The position numbers and the translations under genes are program-made. Below, in pieces: positions 56,338-64,000 of a DNA stretch of 64,000 nt (position 1 is the stretch's first letter; each line of letters starts with the position of its first letter). Below the pieces are notes generated by a model. That model searched no databases, was not told the DNA's origin, and was given only the letters and a program-made list of their open reading frames with translations. Source of the DNA: Pseudomonas hygromyciniae (GTDB lineage Bacteria > Pseudomonadota > Gammaproteobacteria > Pseudomonadales > Pseudomonadaceae); NCBI RefSeq assembly GCF_016925675.1, contig NZ_CP070506.1, positions 1,920,501 to 1,984,500 on the forward strand. The letters are read 5' to 3'.

Positions 56338-56378
56338 AATCGACCTCAACAAAATTCAGTGGGGCAGCACATATCTGA

Positions 56379-56470
56379 ATGTGGGAGCGGGCTTGCTCGC
56401 GAAAGCGTGGTGTCAGTCAACTCTCTAGCAGATGACCCACCGCCTTCGCGAGCAAGCCCGCTCCCACATT
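56379..56470. repeat. REP doublet
   Basis: AATGTGGGAGCGGGCTTGC at 56379 with complement ending 56470, between the SDR and mupP genes. Confidence 0.92.
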
Positions 56471-56491
56471 AAAGCTTCATTGGTTAGCCAT

Positions 56492-57163
56492 TCAGCAGCT
56501 GCAGAGTGCGCTATCGAGCACCTTGCGCAGTTCCAGTGGGTGATCGACCACGACGTCGGCGCCCCAGTTGCGGGCATTATCGTCGGGGTGGATGTAGCCA
56601 TAGGTGACGGCGGCGGTGCGGGTGCCGGCATCGCGCCCCGACTCGATATCCCGCAGGTCGTCGCCCACGAACAGTACGCTGGCCGGGTCCAGGTCGAGCA
56701 TCTTGCAGGCCAGGATCAGCGGCTCCGGGTCGGGCTTGCTGTTTTTCACGTGGTCCGGGCAGATCAGCAGCGCCGAGCGTTGGGCTAGGCCCAGTTGCTC
56801 CATGATCGGCTCGGCAAAGCGCAGTGGCTTGTTGGTGACCACGCCCCAGATCAGCTTGGACCGTTCGATGTCTTCCAGCAGTTCGGCCATGCCATCAAAC
56901 AGCTTGCTATGGATCGCGCAACCCTTGAGGTAACGTTCGAGGAACTCCAGGCGCAACGCTTCAAAGCCTGGGGACTCCGGGTCCATGGCAAACGTCACGG
57001 CAACCATGGCCCGGGCGCCGCCGGAGACTTCGTCGCGGATATGCTGGTCGTTGATCGGCGCAAGCCCGCGTTCGGTGCGCATGGCCTGGCAGATGGCGAT
57101 AAAGTCCGGCGCGGTATCGAGCAGCGTACCGTCCATGTCGAAAAGAACCGCTTTCAACTTCAC
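56492..57163 (-). CDS. mupP: N-acetylmuramic acid 6-phosphate phosphatase
   Basis: HAD phosphatase of the peptidoglycan recycling shunt that bypasses MurA; contributes to fosfomycin tolerance. 223 residues: [15 protein letters not shown] at the start, GVVTNKPL, and [18 protein letters not shown]. Four bases after ubiG, so co-transcribed. Confidence 0.93.
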   Translation of the reverse strand: MKLKAVLFDMDGTLLDTAPDFIAICQAMRTERGLAPINDQHIRDEVSGGARAMVAVTFAMDPESPGFEALRLEFLERYLKGCAIHSKLFDGMAELLEDIERSKLIWGVVTNKPLRFAEPIMEQLGLAQRSALLICPDHVKNSKPDPEPLILACKMLDLDPASVLFVGDDLRDIESGRDAGTRTAAVTYGYIHPDDNARNWGADVVVDHPLELRKVLDSALCSC

Positions 57164-57167
57164 AGGT

Positions 57168-57866
57168 TTATTCCTCTCGCAGGGTCTGGATCATGTAGTT
57201 GACGTCGACGTCGCTGGCGAGCTTGTAGTGCTTGGTCAGCGGGTTGTAGGTCAAGCCGATGATGTCCTTGACGGTCAGCCCGGCCTGGCGGCTCCAGGCA
57301 CCCAGTTCGGAAGGACGGATGAATTTCTTGAAGTCGTGGGTGCCGCGCGGCAGCAGCTTCATGATGTATTCGGCGCCGATGATCGCGAACAGGTAGGCCT
57401 TGGGGTTGCGGTTGATGGTGGAGAAGAACACCTGGCCGCCGGGCTTGACCATGCGGAAGCATGCACGGATCACCGACGATGGATCGGGCACGTGCTCCAG
57501 CATCTCCAGGCAGGTCACGACGTCGAACTGTTCGGGCATTTCCTCGGCCAGGGCTTCGGCGGTGATTTGCCGGTACTCCACACTCACCCCCGACTCCAAC
57601 TGATGCAACTGGGCCACGGCAAGAGGCGCTTCGCCCATGTCGATGCCCATCACCGTGGCGCCGCGCTGGGCCATGGCTTCGCTGAGGATGCCGCCGCCGC
57701 AGCCCACGTCGAGGACTTTCTTGCCGGCCAGATTGACGCGCTCGTCGATCCAGTTGACCCGCAGCGGGTTGATGTCGTGCAGGGGCTTGAACTCGCTTTC
57801 GCGGTCCCACCAGCGGTGGGCCAGGGCTTCGAATTTGGCGATTTCGGCGTGGTCGACGTTACTCAT
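57168..57866 (-). CDS. ubiG: Ubiquinone biosynthesis O-methyltransferase
   Basis: Both O-methylations in ubiquinone synthesis. 232 residues: [21 protein letters not shown] motif [17 protein letters not shown], and [16 protein letters not shown]. First of ubiG-mupP. Confidence 0.95.
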   Translation of the reverse strand: MSNVDHAEIAKFEALAHRWWDRESEFKPLHDINPLRVNWIDERVNLAGKKVLDVGCGGGILSEAMAQRGATVMGIDMGEAPLAVAQLHQLESGVSVEYRQITAEALAEEMPEQFDVVTCLEMLEHVPDPSSVIRACFRMVKPGGQVFFSTINRNPKAYLFAIIGAEYIMKLLPRGTHDFKKFIRPSELGAWSRQAGLTVKDIIGLTYNPLTKHYKLASDVDVNYMIQTLREE

Positions 57867-57929
57867 GGGTAGTCCTCTAAATCCGATAAAACGGTGTGCC
57901 TGGCGCGGAATGTTGATCCCGGGCCGGCG

Positions 57930-59271
57930 TTATTCGTGGTGTCCACTGATGCGCCGGCCCCAGGCAGCGGCTGTGGCGCTCAGTTGCTGTTCATCCATGC
58001 GGGTCAGTTGCCGGTCGTCGAGCAGTTGCTTGCCGCCGACCCAAAGGTGTTTCACACAATCGCGTCCGGTGGCATATATAAGCTGCGAGACCGGGTCGTA
58101 GATCGGTTGCTGGGCCAGCCCCGAAAGGTCGAAGGCTACGATATCCGCAGCCTTGCCCACTTCCAGCGAGCCGATTTCAGCCTCCAGGCCCATGGCCCGC
58201 GCACCGTTGAGGGTAGCCATGCGCAGCGCGCGATGGGCATCCAGGGCGCTGGCCGAACCGGCGACGGCCTTGGCCAGCAGCGCGGCAGTGCGGGTTTCTC
58301 CCAGCAGATCCAGATCATTGTTGCTTGCCGCGCCATCGGTGCCTACTGCCACATTGACGCCGGCCTGCCACAAGCGTTCCACCGGGCAGAAGCCACTGGC
58401 CAGTTTGAGGTTGGATTCCGGGCAATGGATCACGCTGCTGTTGCTTTCTACCAGCAACGCCAGGTCTTCTTCGCTGATTTGGGTCATATGAACGGCCTGC
58501 AGGCGCGGGCCGAGCAGGCCCAGGCGCGCGAGTCGGGCCAGGGGGCGCTCGCCATACTGTTCCACGGACTGCTGCACTTCAAAGGCGGTTTCGTGGACAT
58601 GCATATGAATGGCGGCATCCAGCTCCTCGGCGATCACCCGGACTTTTTCCAGGGTTGCATCGCTGACGGTATAGGGGGGCATGGGGGCCAAAGGCGATCT
58701 TGATCCGTGGGTGATGCTTGAGGTCGCCAAACAACTCCACGCCCTGGCGGATCGCCTCGTCGGCATTGGCTGCGCCGGGGATCGGGAAGTCGAGGATCGG
58801 AATTGCAATCTGTGCGCGCAAGCCGCTGTTGTGTACGCGTTCGCTGGCGACCTTGGGGAAGAAGTACATGTCCGAGAAGCAACTGATGCCGCCCTTGATC
58901 TGCTCGGCAATCGCCAGGTCGGTGCCGTCACGTACAAACGTCTCATCGACCCACTTGGCTTCGGCCGGCCAGATATGCTGTTGCAGCCAGGTCATCAGTG
59001 GCAGGTCGTCGGCCAGGCCGCGAAACAGGGTCATTGCCGCGTGGCCATGGGCATTCACCAGGCCGGGGCTGAGCAGCACTCCGGGCAACTCGCGCACTTC
59101 GTGGGCTACCAGCTTCAGGGCCTGCGCCCGCGGGCCGATAAACGCGATACGTCCGTCCCGGATGCCCAGGGCGTGCGCCTTGAGCACCACGCCCGCAGGT
59201 TCGACCGGTACCAGCCAGCTTGGCAGCAACAGTAAGTCGAGCGGGGCGGCAGGTGGCGTCATAGCGGGCAT
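57930..59271 (-). pseudogene. mtaD: 5'-methylthioadenosine/S-adenosylhomocysteine deaminase (TRZ/ATZ), frameshifted
   Basis: With one C (minus strand) removed from the six-base run at 58674-58679 this is a single 446-residue amidohydrolase: [17 protein letters not shown], metal site [28 protein letters not shown] and [16 protein letters not shown]. The break falls at [21 protein letters not shown], so as given the product lacks two metal ligands. Divergent from mtnA. In pseudomonads it deaminates methylthioadenosine to methylthioinosine. Confidence 0.88.
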
Positions 59272-59371
59272 CGTCCGAGGCGGTCATATAAAGAGGGCGA
59301 AGTATACCCGAGCGTCCTGGCTGGCGGATCGCTATAATCCGCGGCTTTTGTTGATGAGTACGGGGTGAGGG

Positions 59372-60448
59372 ATGCGCGATCGACTGTTGGCAGCGGAGAA
59401 AGTGAAGGCCATCGATTGGCGTGATGGCGCACTGCACCTGCTCGATCAGCGTGCGCTGCCGTCCCGGGAAAACTGGGTGGCCTGCGCGACGGTCGATGAA
59501 GTGGCTGCGGCCATTCGTACGATGGTGGTGCGCGGCGCGCCGGCCATCGGCATCAGCGCCGCCTATGGCCTGGTGCTGGCCGCGCACGCACGGATCGCCG
59601 AGGGCGGTGACTGGCAGGCTGCATGGGAGGAGGACTATGCGCTATTGGCCGAAAGCCGTCCTACCGCGTCGAACCTGTTCTGGGCCCTCAAGCGCATGCG
59701 CGATCGCCTCGACCGCCTCAAAAAGCACGCCGACCCGCTGGCGGTGCTGGAGGCCGAAGCCGTCGCGATCCATGAAAGCGACCGTGAAGCCAACCTGACC
59801 ATGGCGCAACTGGGCGTCGAATTGATCCGCAAGCACCAGGGCAATGCCCAGGCGATCCTGACCCACGGCAATGCCGGGGCCTTGGCCAGCGGTGGTGTAG
59901 GCACTGCGCTGGGGGTGATCCGAGGGGCGTTTCTGGAGGGCATGGTCGAGCAGGTCTATGCCAACGAAACCCGCCCCTGGCTGCAAGGCTCGCGGCTGAC
60001 CGCCTGGGAACTGGCGGGCGAGGGTATTCCGGTCACAGTGAATGCAGACTCGGCCGGCGCGCATATCCTCAAGACCAAGGGCGTGACCTGGGTGATTGTG
60101 GGCGCTGAGTGCATCGCCGCCAATGGCGATGTGATCAGCAAGATCGGCACCTACCAGTTGGCGGTCTGCGCCATGCACCATGGTGTGCGCTTTATGGTGG
60201 TGGCCCCGAGTTCCACCCTGGACCTGATGATGGCCACTGGCGACGATGTTGCCCTGGAAGAGCGGGATGCCGGCGAACTGCTGGAAGTCGCCGGGCAGCG
60301 ATTTGCCGCCGATGTAGCGGCCTTCAACCCGGTGTTTGATGTCACGCCGGCAGACCTGATTGACGTGATCGTCACCGAAAAAGGCATTGTCGAGCGGCCT
60401 GATACCGCCAAGATCGCCAAACTGATGTGCCGTAAGCGCCTGCACTAA
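59372..60448 (+). CDS. mtnA: S-methyl-5-thioribose-1-phosphate isomerase
   Basis: Isomerises MTR-1-P to MTRu-1-P in methionine salvage. 358 residues: [33 protein letters not shown] (Cys of the classical motif replaced by Gly/Asn pattern here), [23 protein letters not shown] with the catalytic Asp, and [11 protein letters not shown]. Intact, although downstream mtnB/mtnC are not in this window. Confidence 0.92.
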   Translation: MRDRLLAAEKVKAIDWRDGALHLLDQRALPSRENWVACATVDEVAAAIRTMVVRGAPAIGISAAYGLVLAAHARIAEGGDWQAAWEEDYALLAESRPTASNLFWALKRMRDRLDRLKKHADPLAVLEAEAVAIHESDREANLTMAQLGVELIRKHQGNAQAILTHGNAGALASGGVGTALGVIRGAFLEGMVEQVYANETRPWLQGSRLTAWELAGEGIPVTVNADSAGAHILKTKGVTWVIVGAECIAANGDVISKIGTYQLAVCAMHHGVRFMVVAPSSTLDLMMATGDDVALEERDAGELLEVAGQRFAADVAAFNPVFDVTPADLIDVIVTEKGIVERPDTAKIAKLMCRKRLH

Positions 60449-60472
60449 GGGCGCTGGTGCCTGGCAGATTGC

Positions 60473-60550
60473 AATCGCGAGTAAGCCCGCTCCCGCACTT
60501 GATTTGTGAATACAGTCTAAATGTGGGAGTGGGCTTGCCCGCGATCGGCC
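60473..60550. repeat. REP doublet upstream of gyrA
   Basis: AATCGCGAGTAAGCCCGCTC at 60473 and GGGAGTGGGCTTGCCCGCGA to about 60546. The remaining gyrA upstream region (60551-60872) has no gene; the promoter is not assigned. Confidence 0.85.
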
Positions 60551-60872
60551 CTAAAAACCAGCAAAACCCTCGGATCCACAGGCAAATCCTAGCCTCTATC
60601 CAGCTCTGAGCCCCTCTCGTCGCCCTCAAGCCTGTCATCCGTCAACTTACTACGCTCCATGCGCATCTGGGGGATAGGTGCGTGGCGGCGATTGTGATAC
60701 CATTCGGCGGTTTCCAAGGTCACCCCAAGGGGCGGCCTTTAATGCGCAGATCCGTGTCATAACTCGTTGATTTGTCGTAAGTCGTTGCCAGGCATCATGC
60801 CGGCGACGGCGAGCTTCGTTCGTCCCATATGGATGTGACGAGGTTTCACCCGAAAAAGGAATCAGGCTTCTC

Positions 60873-63527
60873 ATGGGCGAACTGGCCAAAGAAATCCTCC
60901 CGGTCAATATCGAAGACGAGCTGAAACAGTCCTACCTCGACTACGCGATGAGCGTAATTGTCGGTCGGGCACTGCCTGATGCGCGCGATGGCTTGAAGCC
61001 CGTGCACCGGCGTGTGCTGTTCGCGATGAGCGAGCTGGGTAACGACTGGAACAAGCCGTACAAGAAATCTGCCCGTGTTGTCGGTGACGTGATCGGTAAG
61101 TATCACCCTCACGGCGACACTGCGGTGTACGACACCATCGTTCGGATGGCCCAGCCGTTTTCCCTGCGCTACCTGCTGGTAGACGGCCAGGGCAACTTCG
61201 GTTCGGTCGACGGCGACAACGCCGCGGCCATGCGATACACCGAAGTGCGCATGACCAAGCTGGCACACGAGCTGCTGGCTGACCTGCACAAAGAAACCGT
61301 GGACTGGGTGCCGAACTACGACGGCACCGAAATGATCCCGGCGGTCATGCCGACCCGTATTCCCAACCTGTTGGTCAACGGCTCCAGCGGTATTGCCGTG
61401 GGCATGGCCACCAACATTCCGCCACACAACCTCGGTGAAGTCATCGACGGTTGCCTGGCGCTTATCGACAACCCCGAGCTGACCGTCGATGAGTTGATGC
61501 AGTACATCCCTGGCCCGGACTTCCCGACCGCCGCGATCATCAACGGTCGCGCCGGCATCATCGAAGCCTATCGCACCGGTCGTGGCCGCATCTACATGCG
61601 CGCCCGCTCGATGATCGAAGACATCGACAAGGTCGGTGGCCGCCAGCAGATCGTCATCACCGAACTCCCGTACCAGTTGAACAAGGCGCGTCTGATCGAG
61701 AAGATCGCCGAGCTGGTTAAAGAGAAGAAGCTCGAAGGCATCACCGAGCTGCGCGACGAGTCTGACAAAGACGGTATGCGCGTGGTGATCGAGCTGCGTC
61801 GTGGCGAAGTGCCTGAGGTGATACTCAACAACCTCTACGCCCAGACCCAGTTGCAAAGCGTGTTTGGTATCAACGTCGTGGCCCTGATCGACGGTCGCCC
61901 GCGCATCCTGAACCTCAAGGATCTGCTGGAAGCCTTCGTCCGTCACCGCCGCGAAGTGGTGACCCGCCGTACCGTATTCGAACTGCGCAAGGCCCGTGAA
62001 CGTGGGCACATCCTGGAAGGCCAGGCGGTTGCGCTGTCGAACATCGATCCGGTCATCGCCCTGATCAAGGCTTCGCCGACTCCGTCGGAAGCCAAGGAAG
62101 CACTGATCAAGATGCCATGGGAATCCAGCGCCGTTGTGGCGATGGTTGAACGTGCCGGTGCCGATTCGTGCCGTCCGGAGACCCTGGATCCGCAATACGG
62201 CCTGCGTGATGGCAAGTATTTCCTGTCGCCGGAACAGGCCCAGGCCATCCTGGAACTGCGCCTGCACCGCCTGACCGGTCTGGAGCACGAGAAGCTGCTG
62301 GCCGAGTACCAGGAGATCCTCAACCAGATCGGCGAGCTGATCCGCATCCTCAACAGCGCCGTGCGCCTGATGGAAGTGATCCGCGAAGAACTGGAAGTGA
62401 TCCGCGCCGAATACGGCGACGTGCGTCGCACTGAAATTCTCGATGCGCGCCTCGACCTGACCCTGGGTGACATGATCCCGGAAGAAGAGCGTGTGGTGAC
62501 CATTTCCCACGGTGGCTATGCCAAGACCCAGCCTTTGGCTGCGTATCAGGCTCAGCGTCGCGGTGGTAAAGGCAAGTCGGCGACTGGCGTCAAGGATGAG
62601 GACTACATCGCTCACCTGCTGGTAGCCAACAGCCACACCACGCTGCTGCTGTTCTCCAGCAAGGGCAAGGTGTACTGGCTCAAGACTTACGAGATCCCGG
62701 AAGCGTCCCGCGCTGCCCGTGGTCGTCCGCTGGTCAACCTGTTGCCGCTGGACACCGATGAATACATCACCACGATGTTGCCGGTCGAGGAATACACCGA
62801 AGGTCACTTCATCTTCATGGCAACCGCCAAAGGCACCGTGAAGAAGACCCCGCTGGAATCCTTCAGTCGCCAGCGCAGCGTGGGCCTGATCGCCCTGGAG
62901 CTGGACGAAGGCGACGTGCTGATCTCCGCGGCCATTACCGATGGCGAGCGTGAAGTCATGCTGTTCTCCGACGGTGGCAAGGTGACGCGCTTCAAAGAGT
63001 CCGACGTGCGTGCGATGGGTCGTACCGCCCGTGGTGTTCGCGGTATGCGCCTGCCGGAAGGGCAGAAGCTGATTTCCATGCTGATCCCGGAAGAAGGCAG
63101 CCAGATCCTCACGGCTTCGGCCCGTGGTTATGGCAAACGTACCGCTATCAGCGAGTTCCCCGAGTACAAGCGTGGCGGCCAGGGTGTTATCGCCATGGTC
63201 AGCAACGATCGCAACGGCCGTTTGGTCGGCGCGGTCCAGGTGCTGGATGGCGAGGAAATCATGCTGATTTCCGACCAGGGCACCCTGGTACGTACCCGTG
63301 TTGATGAAGTCTCGAGCCTGGGCCGTAACACCCAGGGCGTGACCTTGATCAAGCTGGCCAGCGACGAGACCCTGGTGGGTCTGGAGCGTGTCCAGGAACC
63401 ATCGGAAGTCGAAGGCGAGGAGCTGGAAGGTGAGGAGTTCGATGGCGAGGTGATCGCAGCCGGCGATGACAACGTCGACGAGCCAACCCTCGATGCTGCC
63501 GCAGACGAAGAAGAACCGCAGGAATAA
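60873..63527 (+). CDS. gyrA: DNA gyrase subunit A
   Basis: 884 residues, full length. Winged-helix with [13 protein letters not shown] (quinolone region with Thr83 and Asp87, the usual Pseudomonas wild type) and catalytic Tyr122 in [11 protein letters not shown]-terminal beta-propeller with the [12 protein letters not shown]yrA box. Acidic tail. AAAGGA lies upstream of the ATG. Confidence 0.97.
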   Translation: MGELAKEILPVNIEDELKQSYLDYAMSVIVGRALPDARDGLKPVHRRVLFAMSELGNDWNKPYKKSARVVGDVIGKYHPHGDTAVYDTIVRMAQPFSLRYLLVDGQGNFGSVDGDNAAAMRYTEVRMTKLAHELLADLHKETVDWVPNYDGTEMIPAVMPTRIPNLLVNGSSGIAVGMATNIPPHNLGEVIDGCLALIDNPELTVDELMQYIPGPDFPTAAIINGRAGIIEAYRTGRGRIYMRARSMIEDIDKVGGRQQIVITELPYQLNKARLIEKIAELVKEKKLEGITELRDESDKDGMRVVIELRRGEVPEVILNNLYAQTQLQSVFGINVVALIDGRPRILNLKDLLEAFVRHRREVVTRRTVFELRKARERGHILEGQAVALSNIDPVIALIKASPTPSEAKEALIKMPWESSAVVAMVERAGADSCRPETLDPQYGLRDGKYFLSPEQAQAILELRLHRLTGLEHEKLLAEYQEILNQIGELIRILNSAVRLMEVIREELEVIRAEYGDVRRTEILDARLDLTLGDMIPEEERVVTISHGGYAKTQPLAAYQAQRRGGKGKSATGVKDEDYIAHLLVANSHTTLLLFSSKGKVYWLKTYEIPEASRAARGRPLVNLLPLDTDEYITTMLPVEEYTEGHFIFMATAKGTVKKTPLESFSRQRSVGLIALELDEGDVLISAAITDGEREVMLFSDGGKVTRFKESDVRAMGRTARGVRGMRLPEGQKLISMLIPEEGSQILTASARGYGKRTAISEFPEYKRGGQGVIAMVSNDRNGRLVGAVQVLDGEEIMLISDQGTLVRTRVDEVSSLGRNTQGVTLIKLASDETLVGLERVQEPSEVEGEELEGEEFDGEVIAAGDDNVDEPTLDAAADEEEPQE

Positions 63528-63536
63528 GCGGACAAC

Positions 63537-63570
63537 CAAGGGGGCGGATGAAAATTCGCCCCCTTGTTAT
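63537..63570 (+). terminator. Terminator after gyrA
   Basis: CAAGGGGGCG / CGCCCCCTTG ten-base perfect stem (63537-63546, 63557-63566), then a T-rich run. Confidence 0.9.
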
Positions 63571-63604
63571 TTGTCCCTTTTGAAAGTTTGCGATACTGCG
63601 CATT

Positions 63605-63702
63605 CCCCTGTGGGAGCGGGCTTGCTCGCGAAAGCGGCGTATCAGTCAGCGCATAGGCGGGCTGACACACCGCTTTCGCGAGCAAGCCCGCTCCCACAGG
63701 GG
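63605..63702. repeat. REP doublet between gyrA and serC
   Basis: CCCCTGTGGGAGCGGGCTTG at 63605 and complement ending 63702. Confidence 0.93.
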
Positions 63703-63753
63703 TTATATGTCGAACACGAATTATGTGACCAACAGATCAGAGCGAGATTGGAT

Positions 63754-64000
63754 GTGAGCAAGAGAGCCTATAACTTCTGTGCTGGTCCCGCGGCACTTCC
63801 TGAAGCAGTCCTGCAGCGCGCGCAGGGTGAACTCCTCGACTGGCATGGCAAAGGCCTCTCCGTGATGGAAATGAGCCATCGCAGCGATGAGTTCGTATCC
63901 ATTGCCACCAAGGCCGAGCAGGATCTGCGTGACCTGCTGGACATCCCGTCGGACTACAAGGTGCTGTTCCTGCAAGGCGGCGCCAGCCAGCAGTTCGCCC
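63754..64000 (+). CDS. serC: Phosphoserine aminotransferase (5' part)
   Basis: GTG at 63754 opens [20 protein letters not shown], then [14 protein letters not shown] and [12 protein letters not shown] at the window edge: the N-terminus of SerC (serine and pyridoxine synthesis). Truncated only by the window. Confidence 0.93.
   Translation, partial: MSKRAYNFCAGPAALPEAVLQRAQGELLDWHGKGLSVMEMSHRSDEFVSIATKAEQDLRDLLDIPSDYKVLFLQGGASQQFA

Noticed and set aside
60846..63539. 897-codon minus-strand open frame opposite gyrA
   Set aside because: Antisense shadow of gyrA with biased composition; no homology pattern.

Overview
The window is a chromosomal segment of a Pseudomonas species, most likely of the P. 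fluorescens group. The evidence is a GC-rich coding style, dozens of REP half-sites (GTGGGAGCGGGCTTGCTCGCG type and two related types) in the gaps, Pseudomonas-restricted families (DUF3509, MupP, the NAGGN osmolyte operon) and gene blocks that, from memory, match P. aeruginosa order: alc-uraD-puuE-hiuH-permease, folE-smr-prmB-aroC, the pap/asnO block, fumC-bolA-trhO-rbdA, and mupP-ubiG-mtaD-mtnA-gyrA-serC. No rRNA, tRNA or CRISPR array was seen. Gene calls rest on recognising motifs in the translations; no database search was run.

Layout. 1-5.5 kb: uric acid to ureidoglycolate catabolism (hiuH, uraD, puuE, alc) with a purine permease and a LysE-type exporter; three TTGTATACAA-type palindromes sit at the promoters. 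5.6-7.9 kb: a MarR regulator divergent from a PLP aminotransferase and a glutathione S-transferase, with two identical palindromes between them. 8-17 kb: glutaredoxin, folE, smr, an isochorismatase-like hydrolase, prmB, a hydrolase, aroC, an MFS transporter, and an acireductone dioxygenase homologue that has lost two metal ligands. 17-21.6 kb: a stand-alone LuxR-type HTH protein, DUF3509, a long-chain acyl-CoA synthetase, an ankyrin protein and small unknowns. 21.6-23.8 kb: accessory/repeat block, an IS3-family element inserted into a REP core, flanked by two inverted copies of a 300-base repeat that folds into a three-way junction with compensatory changes. 24-28.4 kb: an LtaS-like sulfatase, DUF3309, an SDR, a CsrA paralogue and YheU. 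28.5-33.4 kb: the N-acetylglutaminylglutamine amide operon. 33.6-43.6 kb: mnmC, a large DUF6543-LRR-NEL E3 ligase gene broken by two frameshifts, polyphosphate:AMP phosphotransferase and a thiolase. 43.7-55 kb: EamA transporter, fumC, DUF2059, bolA, trhO, a DsbA-like protein, an ABC exporter, an RbdA-like GGDEF/EAL protein, a TenA-like protein and a diguanylate cyclase. 55.6-64 kb: SDR, mupP, ubiG, mtaD (frameshifted), mtnA, gyrA, start of serC.

Most notable: (1) the structured 300-base repeat pair, whose stems differ in sequence between copies yet stay paired; (2) the NEL-type ubiquitin ligase; (3) four frameshifts, all explained by one extra G in a plus-strand run of five or six G, in three genes, which points to either homopolymer base-calling error or a mutator lineage; (4) apparent erosion of the methionine salvage pathway (ligand-poor mtnD, no mtnB/mtnC beside it, frameshifted mtaD); (5) candidate operators for the ureide regulon and for the MarR/aminotransferase pair.
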